Source: Saprospiraceae bacterium (GTDB lineage: Bacteria > Bacteroidota > Bacteroidia > Chitinophagales > Saprospiraceae). From it: DNA of 64,000 bases. The notes beneath the pieces were generated by a model that saw only the letters and a program-made list of their open reading frames with translations, was not told the DNA's origin and searched no databases. The stretch spans positions 156,501-220,500 of the forward strand of contig JADJLN010000017.1 of the NCBI GenBank assembly GCA_016710115.1, in the 5' to 3' direction. Positions 35,946 to 44,032 of this stretch are shown piece by piece; position 1 is the stretch's first letter, and the number at the start of each line of letters is the position of its first letter. The translations under genes and the position numbers were made by a program.

Positions 35946-37661
35946 ATGGTGAGATGGTATCTTCGTGGTGATATGACCAGATGGATTTTCATTATCCTGA
36001 TCTTGCCTGGATGGCTGTTGACTGCCGTTCGCGGTCAAACACTGGGATCTCCGATCCGGCATTCGCCCGTGGTTACCGGTGGTTTCGGTGAATTGCGACC
36101 CGATCATTTTCATGCCGGTATCGATCTGCGATCGAAGAGTGGAAAGGCAGGCGATCCTGTACTTGCAACTGGGACAGGGTATATCAGCAGGATCCTGATC
36201 CAGCGTGAAGGATATGGGCGCACAGTTTATATCCAGCATCCGGATGGCCGCACGACCCTGTACGCCCATCTGTCGGCATTTATGCCCGTCCTCCAGGCTT
36301 ATGTGGACACGATCCGGTATGCCACCGAACAGGAGGAGGTCGATCTACTGTTTACTTCCGGGCAATTTCCGGTGAACCGAGGACAGGTAGTCGGGTATAT
36401 GGGTCAGACGGGAAGGGCTTACGGGGTGCATTTGCATTATGAAGTGCGTGATCGAACCGGGTTTGTGGCTCTCGATCCGTTCCGTAATGGCCTGCAAATC
36501 CATGACAGCCACCCGCCTTCCTTTACGGGCTTGAAGCTGTATGCCCTGGATGATAAACTGTTGCCTCTGTTTGACCTGGAGGCGAATCCGATTCTGCGAG
36601 GGAGTTCGGCCCGGATCAAAGGGGATACAATCTCCATTGGCGCCTGGCGTGTCGGTTTGGGGATCGCTGCCGAGGATAAACTTGCAGAAAATCGCTTCAG
36701 AACCGGTATCCGGAAAATGGAAATCCGGATCGATGATGAGTTGGTCTATTCGTTTGCCATCGACCAACTGGACTTTCATCTCAACCGCTATATCAATGCG
36801 CATCTCGATTACGGGGAATGGGTACGCACCGGCCGGCGATTCCATCGTTGTTATCAGATCCCCGGCAATCGATTGCCCTTTTATCCGGAAATGAAAAAGG
36901 CGGGACTGATCACGCTGAACCAGAAAAAAGCACAAAAAGTGAATGTGACCATCCAGGATGCGGCCGGCAACAAACAACAGCTTCAATTCTGGATCAAACG
37001 ATCTGCAGAAATGAAGGAACCTCCACCTCGTCTTTTTCAATATCGAATTCCCTTTGGTGAATCATTTACCCATACGGATCAGGATATCCAGGTAACGATA
37101 CCTGCCGGGGCATTTTATGAAACAACCTTTTTTCAGTTTTCCAGGCAGGAGACGGAGTCGGGAGAAGTTCTGTTCCAGATTCATCACGCCGAAACACCGC
37201 TTCATCAGTTTATGACCGTTCGCATGGCGCTGCCCCAAGATGCCGGAGAGGTCGCTGATAAATGGGTGGGTGTGTATTTATCCGGTGATCAGTTCTTCTC
37301 GTGTGGAGGCAAGGTTCAAGGGCAGAATCTGGAATTTAAAAGCCGGCAATTGGGAACGTATCAACTTTTGATCGATACACTTTCACCAGAGATTTCGCCA
37401 TTGCAGGCCAATCTGGATCGATCTGCCGGAACATGGCGGTTTCGTATCCGGGATAATGTTCAGGCCGCAGATCACATTCGCAATCTGCATTGGACCATCC
37501 ATCTGGACGATCAATGGATCCCCGGGGAGTGGTCGAATCAGGAGGAGGTCCTGACCATCCGTCCCGGCAAAGGATTGTTGTCCAGGGCGAAGAAACTGAG
37601 ACTGCATGTTTGGGATGACCGAAAGAACCACACTGTGTGGGAGGCCGAATTACAGCATTGA
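35946..37661 (+). CDS. Secreted M23 peptidase with C-terminal beta domains
   Basis: 571 residues (562 if the second ATG at 35973, MTRWIFIILILPGWLL, is used; either gives a signal peptide). The catalytic domain occupies about residues 40-190: HFHAGIDLRS, TLYAHLS and GVHLHYEVRDR supply the zinc ligands and catalytic His. The remaining 370 residues look like beta-sandwich domains (YSFAIDQLDFHLNRYINAHL, FIVE-type strands), a layout common in Bacteroidota periplasmic LytM proteins. Probably a cell-wall hydrolase or a non-hydrolytic activator; all zinc ligands are present, which favours hydrolase. Confidence 0.88.
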   Translation: MVRWYLRGDMTRWIFIILILPGWLLTAVRGQTLGSPIRHSPVVTGGFGELRPDHFHAGIDLRSKSGKAGDPVLATGTGYISRILIQREGYGRTVYIQHPDGRTTLYAHLSAFMPVLQAYVDTIRYATEQEEVDLLFTSGQFPVNRGQVVGYMGQTGRAYGVHLHYEVRDRTGFVALDPFRNGLQIHDSHPPSFTGLKLYALDDKLLPLFDLEANPILRGSSARIKGDTISIGAWRVGLGIAAEDKLAENRFRTGIRKMEIRIDDELVYSFAIDQLDFHLNRYINAHLDYGEWVRTGRRFHRCYQIPGNRLPFYPEMKKAGLITLNQKKAQKVNVTIQDAAGNKQQLQFWIKRSAEMKEPPPRLFQYRIPFGESFTHTDQDIQVTIPAGAFYETTFFQFSRQETESGEVLFQIHHAETPLHQFMTVRMALPQDAGEVADKWVGVYLSGDQFFSCGGKVQGQNLEFKSRQLGTYQLLIDTLSPEISPLQANLDRSAGTWRFRIRDNVQAADHIRNLHWTIHLDDQWIPGEWSNQEEVLTIRPGKGLLSRAKKLRLHVWDDRKNHTVWEAELQH

Positions 37662-37712
37662 GACGAGTTGAACCAAGTGGCAATACTGCATGTTACGCAC
37701 AAAACGAACACC

Positions 37713-38180
37713 ATGAGTAAATTGAAAGTCGGCGATCCCGCACCTGCATTTTCCGCGCCGAATGAAAAGGGAGAGGTCATTACCCTCGAACAATACAAAG
37801 GGAAAAAGGTCGTCCTGTATTTTTATCCAAAAGATGATACTCCGGGATGTACGGCTGAGGCATGCAGTATTCGGGATCATTATCACCGGTTTCTCAGCCT
37901 GGGATATGTCGTGCTCGGTGTCAGTCCGGACAAGGAGGCCAAACACCAGAAATTCATCGATAAGTATGAGTTGCCTTTTTCTCTGCTTGCTGATACTGAA
38001 CACCAGATCCTGGAGGCCTATGGTGTGTGGGGCATGAAGAAATTCATGGGCAGGGAATATATGGGTGTTATCCGGACCACATTTATCATTGATGAAAAAG
38101 GGAAGATTGCGGAAATCATCAGTAAGGTCGACACCAAAGAACATGCCGGCCAGATCTTCGATCTGATGGGGGAATCCTAG
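37713..38180 (+). CDS. bcp: Thioredoxin-dependent thiol peroxidase (Bcp/PrxQ)
   Basis: 155-residue peroxiredoxin of the Bcp/PrxQ class. The peroxidatic and resolving Cys are in DDTPGCTAEACSIRD, five residues apart (atypical 2-Cys). Also seen: LKVGDPAPAFSAPNEKGEV, KKVVLYFYPKD and IRTTFIIDEKGKIAEII. The ATG at 37713 (MSKLKVGDPAP) is the family start; an upstream in-frame ATG at 37668 adds 15 unrelated residues. It follows the M23 gene by 51 bases and ends in a terminator. Confidence 0.95.
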   Translation: MSKLKVGDPAPAFSAPNEKGEVITLEQYKGKKVVLYFYPKDDTPGCTAEACSIRDHYHRFLSLGYVVLGVSPDKEAKHQKFIDKYELPFSLLADTEHQILEAYGVWGMKKFMGREYMGVIRTTFIIDEKGKIAEIISKVDTKEHAGQIFDLMGES

Positions 38181-38235
38181 AACCGCAGCGAAGCTGAAAG
38201 ATGTGGATCACTGCATCTGTGTACAGCAGGAACAG

Positions 38236-38272
38236 AATGACCCATTCCGCATTCCGGAGTGGGTCATTTTAT
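38236..38272. terminator. Terminator after bcp
   Basis: Fourteen-bp stem AATGACCCATTCCG/CGGAGTGGGTCATT with one G-T type mismatch and a 5-base loop, followed by TTTATTT. Its A/T-flanked symmetry may also serve the convergent minus-strand gene. Confidence 0.8.
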
Positions 38273-38302
38273 TTGCCCCTGCTCATGCGGAAAATGATTG
38301 TG

Positions 38303-38878
38303 CTATTTGGGCAAGATCAACAGAATGGGAATAAACACCATTCCCATACGCACGGGTACCGAGAAGTTCGGATCCAATTCATCGATGATCACCCAGTCCC
38401 GGGGATCGCCTTCATAGGCAGTAAACACTTCAAACCGGCCCAGATCACTTTTTTCTCTCAACTCCCATTCTTCCGGTGAATTGGCCCATCTGGTCAACCA
38501 GCTGACCTGGATGTCGCCATCATTGGTCAATTCCCATTCTGTGGGAATATCCTTCCAGGTCTGTCGCATGGTGATGATCTCCGACCCTTCCTGGACCTGC
38601 CATTCGCGAAAGTTGTCCCTCCATCTGGCCCGGATCTCTCCGGTATGCTCCCCGAAAGTATAATCCCAGAACGCGAGGTCATACTGCATGGACCACCTCA
38701 TTTTGAGCGTTCCAGCTTCATTTCCTTCATCATCGAGGATGATCCACTCCCGCAAATCATCAGCCTGATAGGCGTAGATCCCACCCATGTTCTGAGCGGT
38801 GAGGAAAGGCGTACTCCATCCAACCAGAAGCAGGATCAGGCACAACCACGAAAACCGGAGCAGATGACTTGTCTTCAT
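38303..38878 (-). CDS. Secreted protein with six Trp-centred repeats, unknown function
   Basis: 191 residues. A signal peptide (LCLILLLVGWSTPFLTAQ) is followed by six copies of a 22-26 residue unit, each with a central Trp preceded by Asp/Pro and Arg/Glu: DLREWII, DLAFWDY, NFREWQV, IPTEWEL, SPEEWEL and DPRDWVI (Trp at 45, 71, 93, 115, 138, 162). Most units also carry a second aromatic strand such as GTLKMRW or GEIRARW. The protein ends in a short hydrophobic stretch (VRMGMVFIPILLILPK). A regular all-beta repeat fold is likely. It follows the DUF3127 gene by three bases (same operon). Confidence 0.7.
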   Translation of the reverse strand: MKTSHLLRFSWLCLILLLVGWSTPFLTAQNMGGIYAYQADDLREWIILDDEGNEAGTLKMRWSMQYDLAFWDYTFGEHTGEIRARWRDNFREWQVQEGSEIITMRQTWKDIPTEWELTNDGDIQVSWLTRWANSPEEWELREKSDLGRFEVFTAYEGDPRDWVIIDELDPNFSVPVRMGMVFIPILLILPK

Positions 38879-38881
38879 ATG

Positions 38882-39259
38882 TTAAAATGGAAGGTCATCG
38901 TCACCTCCATCCTGGAACTGTGGTTCGTTTTTCACTTCCGGGAAGGAGACATCGCCAAAGGGGTCCTGACCGGCAGGTTGTGGCGGCCCGCTTTGAGCGC
39001 CTTCTACACGCCAGGCGTTCAGATTCGTAAAATACTTACCCTGCCATTCGCGGCCGCGCAGATCAAACCACACCTTGATCTCTTCGCCCTCCTGAAACGG
39101 GTCGACCAATGGGCAACGGTCCTGGGTTAATTGAAACTTGACAAACTGAGGATAATTGCCATCCTGGATTTCAATGACAAACTCTCGTGCCTGAAAGGAT
39201 GCCGACTTATTTTCTGTGGGGAAGATCTTGATCAATTTTCCGCTGATCTCGAAGGCCAT
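38882..39259 (-). CDS. DUF3127 (SSB-like OB-fold) protein
   Basis: 125 residues of DUF3127, a Bacteroidota family with an OB fold related to single-stranded DNA-binding proteins. MAFEISGKLIKIFPTENKSA is the family start, SFQAREFVIEIQDGNYPQFV and VWFDLRGREWQGKYFTNLNA follow, and the acidic, flexible tail ends in GGDDDLPF, which resembles the interaction tip of SSB (DDDLPF). The start at 39259 is chosen because the open frame upstream is antisense to tetR and has no similarity. A TACCTTTG box lies 23 bases upstream. Confidence 0.88.
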   Translation of the reverse strand: MAFEISGKLIKIFPTENKSASFQAREFVIEIQDGNYPQFVKFQLTQDRCPLVDPFQEGEEIKVWFDLRGREWQGKYFTNLNAWRVEGAQSGPPQPAGQDPFGDVSFPEVKNEPQFQDGGDDDLPF

Positions 39260-39282
39260 ATGTGCTGTTTTTAAACGAATCT

Positions 39283-39290
39283 CAAAGGTA
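39283..39290 (-). promoter_or_regulatory. -7 box of the DUF3127 gene promoter
   Basis: Minus-strand TACCTTTG, a full TAnnTTTG match, 23 bases before the ATG at 39259. It lies in the divergent gap shared with tetR. Confidence 0.5.
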
Positions 39291-39389
39291 GCCAGAATGA
39301 ATGGATCGCCCGGACAAGGGCCGAGACTTCCAGACATTTTTCCTGAAAAATTTGGAATTCTGATTCTGATCAACGAGGTTTGCATCAAA

Positions 39390-39407
39390 TTTAACCATAT
39401 GGTTAAA
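39390..39407. promoter_or_regulatory. Palindromic operator over the tetR start codon
   Basis: TTTAACCATATGGTTAAA is a perfect 18-bp palindrome whose centre contains the tetR ATG (39399). A dyad of this size at the start of a TetR gene is the expected self-repression site. Binding here would block both transcription and translation of the efflux operon. Confidence 0.7.
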
Positions 39408-40046
39408 CCAGATGGACAACTGATCGAGGACCCAACGACGGAGGAGCGCATCATCGCTGCTGCGAAAGGGGTATTTCTGGAAAAAGGAATGGCCGGAGCG
39501 CGCATGCAGGATATTGCCGATCGTGCCGGAATCAACAAGGCCTTGCTTCACTATTATTTTCGCAACAAGGAAAAACTGTTTCTGATCATTTTCCGCGAAC
39601 AGGTCCAGTCCTTTCTCCCGCAGATCCAGGCGATTTTCTCTACTGCCCCCGATCTTCCCACGGTGATCCGCGGGTTTGTACATGCGTATATGCCAATGAT
39701 GGCCCGACAGCCCTACCTCGCTCCGTTTATTATCCACGAGATCAACCAGAACCCTCAAACCATGTGGGAAGCCTTGAATTACGCCGGCTCAGAGCCATTT
39801 CCGATTCATGCATTCTGTCAACTGGTCGATCGTGAAATTCGTGAAGGCCGGATCCGTCCGATCGACCCGCACCAGTTGTGGACCCACATGATGGGGCTTT
39901 GTCTCTTCCCATTTCTGGGCCGTCCTTTGATGAAAATCGTGTTCCAGTATGATGACCCTCAATTTGATCAATTCCTGGATCAGAGACAGGAAGAAGTCAT
40001 CCTCCTGCTGGTCTCTTCCCTGTGCCTCAAACCTGTCGACGCATGA
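39399..40046 (+). CDS. TetR family regulator of the efflux operon
   Basis: 215 residues. The N-terminal helix-turn-helix is typical of TetR (TTEERIIAAAKGVFLEKGMA, ARMQDIADRAGINKALLHYY, FRNKEKLFLIIF). The C-terminal ligand domain is helical. The start at 39399 (MVKPDGQLIEDPTTEERI) is inside the palindromic operator; the longer open frame upstream is not used. It overlaps the next gene (TolC) by ATGA. It should repress the six downstream efflux genes and release them on binding an unknown compound. Confidence 0.92.
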   Translation: MVKPDGQLIEDPTTEERIIAAAKGVFLEKGMAGARMQDIADRAGINKALLHYYFRNKEKLFLIIFREQVQSFLPQIQAIFSTAPDLPTVIRGFVHAYMPMMARQPYLAPFIIHEINQNPQTMWEALNYAGSEPFPIHAFCQLVDREIREGRIRPIDPHQLWTHMMGLCLFPFLGRPLMKIVFQYDDPQFDQFLDQRQEEVILLLVSSLCLKPVDA

Positions 40047-41305
40047 TTCTCCGGATTTTCACAATGTTCGCAATGACCCTCTTCTGGACCTCCTCTTGGA
40101 GCCAGGATTCGCTGTCCCTATCTCAGTGTTTTCAGTTGCTGGAGACCAATCACCCCTTGGCCAGACAAGTAAATTTGACCGCAAACATGTCGGACGTCCG
40201 ACAGCAGCAATTGACCCGCAACTACTGGCCAAAACTGGAGGTGCAGGGGCAGGCAACCTGGCAAAATGAAGTAACCCGGATAGACATTCCGATTACCATT
40301 CCCGGCTTCGAAACACCCACAGCGCCACAGGACCAGTATCGCATGATCGGAGAAGTGACACAAACCATCTTTGATGGCGGCACAACACGACATTTAAAAT
40401 CTGCTGCACGGGCCGAACATCTTGCCGCACAACTCCAAACTGCTGGAGATCTGTACCGATTGCGATTCCAGGTCCACCAACTCTACTTTGGCATCTTGAT
40501 GCTTCGTCAGCAACGCCAGGTGCTTGAACGGGTACAAGATGAACTGCAGCGAAAAGAAAAACAGGTGTCCGATCTCTATGCAGGCGGATTGGTCCAGCGA
40601 AAGGACATGGATCTGCTTGCAGTCGAACAGATCCGACATCGGCAGACACTGGACCAAAATCATATCCAGGAAACGACTCTTGTGGAAAATCTGGGTGAAT
40701 TGATAGGTAAAAATCTGAACACCGACGATCTGTTCAGTCTCCCGAATGGAACCGAAACTGGCCAGGTCCCCCGTACCGAATGGGCTGCTTTTTCTGCACA
40801 GAGAAATGTGCTTGAAGCGCAGAAAAAATTGATTGCTACCCAGCGTTTGCCCAAATTGAATGCATTTGTACAGGGTGGAATAGGCCAGCCGGGATACAAT
40901 CTGTTCGATCCCGACCCTGCTCCCATGTTTCTGGCTGGAGCACGGCTTCGTTGGAATCTGGGCGCCTTCTACCTGGATGCCCCGGATCGCGAACTGATCC
41001 ACCTCCAGGAAGAGATCCTCCGTCAGAAGGAGGAAGGATTTGGGCAGGGCCTTTCCCTGCAGGTCAGACAGGCAATGAGACAGGCGCAGACATATGAACG
41101 GTTTCTGGTCACGGATGAAGAGATGCTGAAGAAGCGAACACGAATCAAAGAAATCGCTGCAATCCAATTAACTGAAGGCATCATCACCACACCCGACTAT
41201 TTGCGTGAAGTGGATGCCTGGTACCAGGCCGAACTTCAATACGAACTGCACCGCATCCAGGCGATCCAATATGCGTTTGAAGCCCTCTTGCTCGCTGGAA
41301 AATAA
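40043..41305 (+). CDS. TolC-like outer-membrane efflux protein
   Basis: 420 residues. A signal peptide (MILRIFTMFAMTLFWTSSWS) precedes an outer-membrane efflux protein: DSLSLSQCFQLLETNHPLAR, the first periplasmic helix pair, FDGGTTRHLKSAARAEHLAA, a long coiled-coil (YFGILMLRQQRQVLERVQDE, VQRKDMDLLAVEQIRHRQTL) and a second repeat to EALLLAGK. Only one beta-barrel/tunnel unit pair is evident, as usual. The ATG at 40043 overlaps the tetR stop. It forms the exit duct for the adjacent HlyD/ABC pump. Confidence 0.88.
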   Translation: MILRIFTMFAMTLFWTSSWSQDSLSLSQCFQLLETNHPLARQVNLTANMSDVRQQQLTRNYWPKLEVQGQATWQNEVTRIDIPITIPGFETPTAPQDQYRMIGEVTQTIFDGGTTRHLKSAARAEHLAAQLQTAGDLYRLRFQVHQLYFGILMLRQQRQVLERVQDELQRKEKQVSDLYAGGLVQRKDMDLLAVEQIRHRQTLDQNHIQETTLVENLGELIGKNLNTDDLFSLPNGTETGQVPRTEWAAFSAQRNVLEAQKKLIATQRLPKLNAFVQGGIGQPGYNLFDPDPAPMFLAGARLRWNLGAFYLDAPDRELIHLQEEILRQKEEGFGQGLSLQVRQAMRQAQTYERFLVTDEEMLKKRTRIKEIAAIQLTEGIITTPDYLREVDAWYQAELQYELHRIQAIQYAFEALLLAGK

Positions 41306-41313
41306 ATATTATA

Positions 41314-42318
41314 ATGAACCACATGATGAAATCGCTGATCCCCGCTTCCCTGTTCCTTCTGCCCCTTATGCTGTCCCTTGGTTCGTGTAGAGACAGTGGT
41401 CTGGCATTTGATTCCGGAGGAACATTCGAAGCCATAGATGTCATTGTCTCCGCAGAGGTCGGAGGACGTATCCTTTCCCTGACAGTGCAGGAGGGTGATT
41501 CCATCGGGCAAGGCGAAATTGTAGCGCAGATCGACCCGCTCCCTCTGGAATTGCAAAAGGAGCAGCTGGAGGCAACCCGCTCTTCCCTGCAAAGCAAAAC
41601 CCTGGATGCGGAACCACAAGTGGCCGTCATTCGGGAACAGATCGCCACACAACATCGTCAGATCGATGTACTGGCAGGCCAGCTGTCTGTCCTGCACCGG
41701 GAAAAGGACCGATTCGCCAGGCTGGTAGACTCCGGAGGCGGCACCACGGAAGCAGCTGGACGATATTGAAGGGCAGATCAGCGTGTTGACCAAACAACAG
41801 GTGGCGGCCCGAAGTCAGATCCAGGTCCTGGAAGAGCAGATCGCTGCTCAGCGTGCCTCGGTCAGCCGACAGAATCGAGCCATTCTGGTGAACAGGCGCC
41901 CCTGGACAAACGAACGGCACAGATCGATGACCAGTTAGCCAGGGCAAAGGTCCGGAATCCGATTGCGGGTACGGTCCTGATCACCTACGCAGAGGCTGGC
42001 GAAGTCACAGCTCCCGGAAAACCATTGTATAAAATTGCCAAAACGGATACCCTCTTTCTGCGCACTTATTTGACTGGTGACCAACTCCCTTCGGTCAGGC
42101 TGGGTCAGTCCGTCCAGGTGATGGTGGATGATGGTCAGGGTGGTTACAGAGCCTATCCCGGGCAAGTAGCCTGGATTGCAGATCAGGCCGAGTTCACACC
42201 GAAGACCATCATGACCCGGGATGAACGAGCCAATCTTGTGTACGCGACCCGAGTCCGCGTTGCCAATGACGGGCTGCTGAAAATCGGTATGTATGCAGAA
42301 GTAGACCTCAACCCGTAA
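41314..42318 (+). CDS. HlyD-type membrane fusion lipoprotein, two frameshifts
   Basis: Reconstructed about 334 aa. Lipoprotein signal (MLSLGSCRDSG), biotinyl-lipoyl half (VSAEVGGRILSLTVQEGDSI), a coiled-coil hairpin, the second lipoyl half (KVRNPIAGTVLITYAEAGEV) and a beta-barrel domain ending in KIGMYAEVDLNP. Breaks: one extra G at 41734-41738 (removing it gives SGAAPRKQLDDIEG) and one missing G near 41887 (restoring it gives AILGEQAPLDKRTAQ). All domains are otherwise complete. It connects the inner-membrane ABC transporter to the TolC-like duct, and resembles YbhG/YhiI adaptors. Confidence 0.87.
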
Positions 42319-42321
42319 CAG

Positions 42322-43266
42322 ATGGATCGGATCATTGTCGATCGGATTTCCAAAACCTACTCGTCAGGAAAAGGAAAAAAGCGGACGGAAACCCCGGCTT
42401 TGCGGGACATCTCTTTTCAATGCACCGAGGGTGAGATCTTCGGATTGATCGGACCAGACGGGGCGGGAAAAACGACCCTGTTTCGCATCCTGACCACACT
42501 GATCCTGCCAGACAGCGGGCAGGCACTGATGGATGGACTCGATATCATTCGCGATTTCAAGGAAATTCGAAAGCGGGTCGGATATATGCCGGGACGATTT
42601 TCGCTCTATCAGGACCTTACCGTTGAGGAAAACATGAATCTGTTCGCTTCCATTTTCCATACAACGGTGAAGGAAAACTATCATCTGGTCAAGGATATCT
42701 ACCAGCAGATCGAACCCTTCAAACATCGTCGTGCCGGACAATTATCAGGTGGCATGAAGCAGAAACTTGCCCTCTCCTGTGCGTTGATCCATCAACCCCG
42801 CATCCTTCTTCTCGACGAACCAACCACCGGTGTAGATGCAGTGAGTCGCAAGGAGTTTTGGGATATGCTGGACCGTCTCAAGGAACGCGGGATGACCATA
42901 CTGGTCTCCACCCCCTATATGGATGAAGCGGCCCGATGTGACCGGGTTGGTCTGATACAGGATGGCCATCTCTTTTCTGTGGATACACCACAGGGCATCT
43001 GTAATGAATTCACATCTCCCCTATGGGCAGCTGCCGGCACGCACATGTATCCGCTTCTGAAAGATCTTCGAAGGGCAGAGGAAGTGGATACGGCGTTTGC
43101 ATTTGGCGACAGTCACCATGTCACGTTGAAAGACCCAACCCCGGCCAATGAAGAAGGGCTGCTTCAGTGGCTGGCCAGCTGTGGTCACGAGGAGGTCACC
43201 TGGAAACGGATCGAACCGACCATCGAAGACCGATTTATGGCATTTACAACTCCGACACATGTCTGA
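42322..43266 (+). CDS. ABC transporter ATP-binding protein 1 (degenerate H-loop)
   Basis: 314 residues corresponding to the N-terminal half of YbhF. Walker A GPDGAGKTTLFRIL, Q-loop VGYMPGRFSLYQDL, signature LSGGMKQKLALSCAL, Walker B ILLLDEPTTGVD. The switch His is replaced: VSTPYMDEAARCDR has Pro where STHYMDEAE is usual, as also seen in the N-half of YbhF-like tandem ATPases. This site is therefore probably weak or non-hydrolytic. A C-terminal extension of about 90 residues is present. It starts four bases after hlyD and overlaps the next ATPase gene by eight bases. Confidence 0.92.
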   Translation: MDRIIVDRISKTYSSGKGKKRTETPALRDISFQCTEGEIFGLIGPDGAGKTTLFRILTTLILPDSGQALMDGLDIIRDFKEIRKRVGYMPGRFSLYQDLTVEENMNLFASIFHTTVKENYHLVKDIYQQIEPFKHRRAGQLSGGMKQKLALSCALIHQPRILLLDEPTTGVDAVSRKEFWDMLDRLKERGMTILVSTPYMDEAARCDRVGLIQDGHLFSVDTPQGICNEFTSPLWAAAGTHMYPLLKDLRRAEEVDTAFAFGDSHHVTLKDPTPANEEGLLQWLASCGHEEVTWKRIEPTIEDRFMAFTTPTHV

Positions 43267-44001
43267 ATTTGCGATCGAAGCCCGGGAGTTGACCAAAAAG
43301 TTCGGTTCGTTCACTGCGGTGGATCGGATCACATTTGATGTGGCAAAGGGCGAAATATTCGGTTTTCTGGGCGCCAATGGAGCCGGCAAAACGACCGCTA
43401 TGCGGATGTTGATCGCGCTATCCTTCCCGACATCGGGCAGTGCGCGTGTTGCAGGGTTTGACCTTTTGCAACAACCGGAACAGATCAAACGGAATATCGG
43501 CTACATGAGCCAGCGATTTTCGTTGTACCAGGACCTGACCGTCCGTGAAAATATCCGTTTTTATGGTGGCATCTACGGGTTGAGCAACCAGCAACTGTCC
43601 GCGCGGACAACAGAATTGCTGGAACGGTTGAACATGGGTGCGGAAGCTGACCAACTGGTCGGCAGCCTGCCTTTGGGATGGAAACAGAAGCTGGCATTTT
43701 CGGTCGCCATTCTGCACCTACCCCGGATCGTATTTCTGGACGAACCCACAGGTGGTGTAGACCCTGTAACCCGCGAGCGTTCTGGGAAATGATCTATGAG
43801 GCCGCATCTACAGGGATCACTGTCTTTGTCACCACCCACTATATGGATTAAGCCGAATACTGTGACCGGGTATCGATCATGGTTGACGGTCGGATCGATG
43901 CCCTCGATACGCCGGCTAATCTGAAATCGACGTACCAGGCCCGCAGTATGGATGAAGTATTTCTGAAACTTGCCAGAAAGGCCACCCGAATCGATATCTG
44001 A
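43259..44001 (+). CDS. ABC transporter ATP-binding protein 2, frameshift plus in-frame TAA
   Basis: Reconstructed about 247 aa, the counterpart of the C-terminal half of YbhF. Walker A GANGAGKTTAMRML, QRFSLYQDLTVREN, signature variant LPLGWKQKLAFSVAI, Walker B IVFLDEPTGGVDPVTR, H-loop VFVTTHYMD. One C is missing near 43774 (restoring it gives TRRAFWEMIYEAA). After that the frame runs to its natural end (KLARKATRIDI) except for TAA at 43849-43851, where family members have Glu (HYMDEAEYCDR). That is a single G-to-T change and differs from the indels elsewhere. This protein should carry the active H-loop of the pair. The gene start is in the overlap with ATPase 1. Confidence 0.85.
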
Positions 44002-44032
44002 CAGCCCTGCCCGATCCGCAAATGATCATCTT

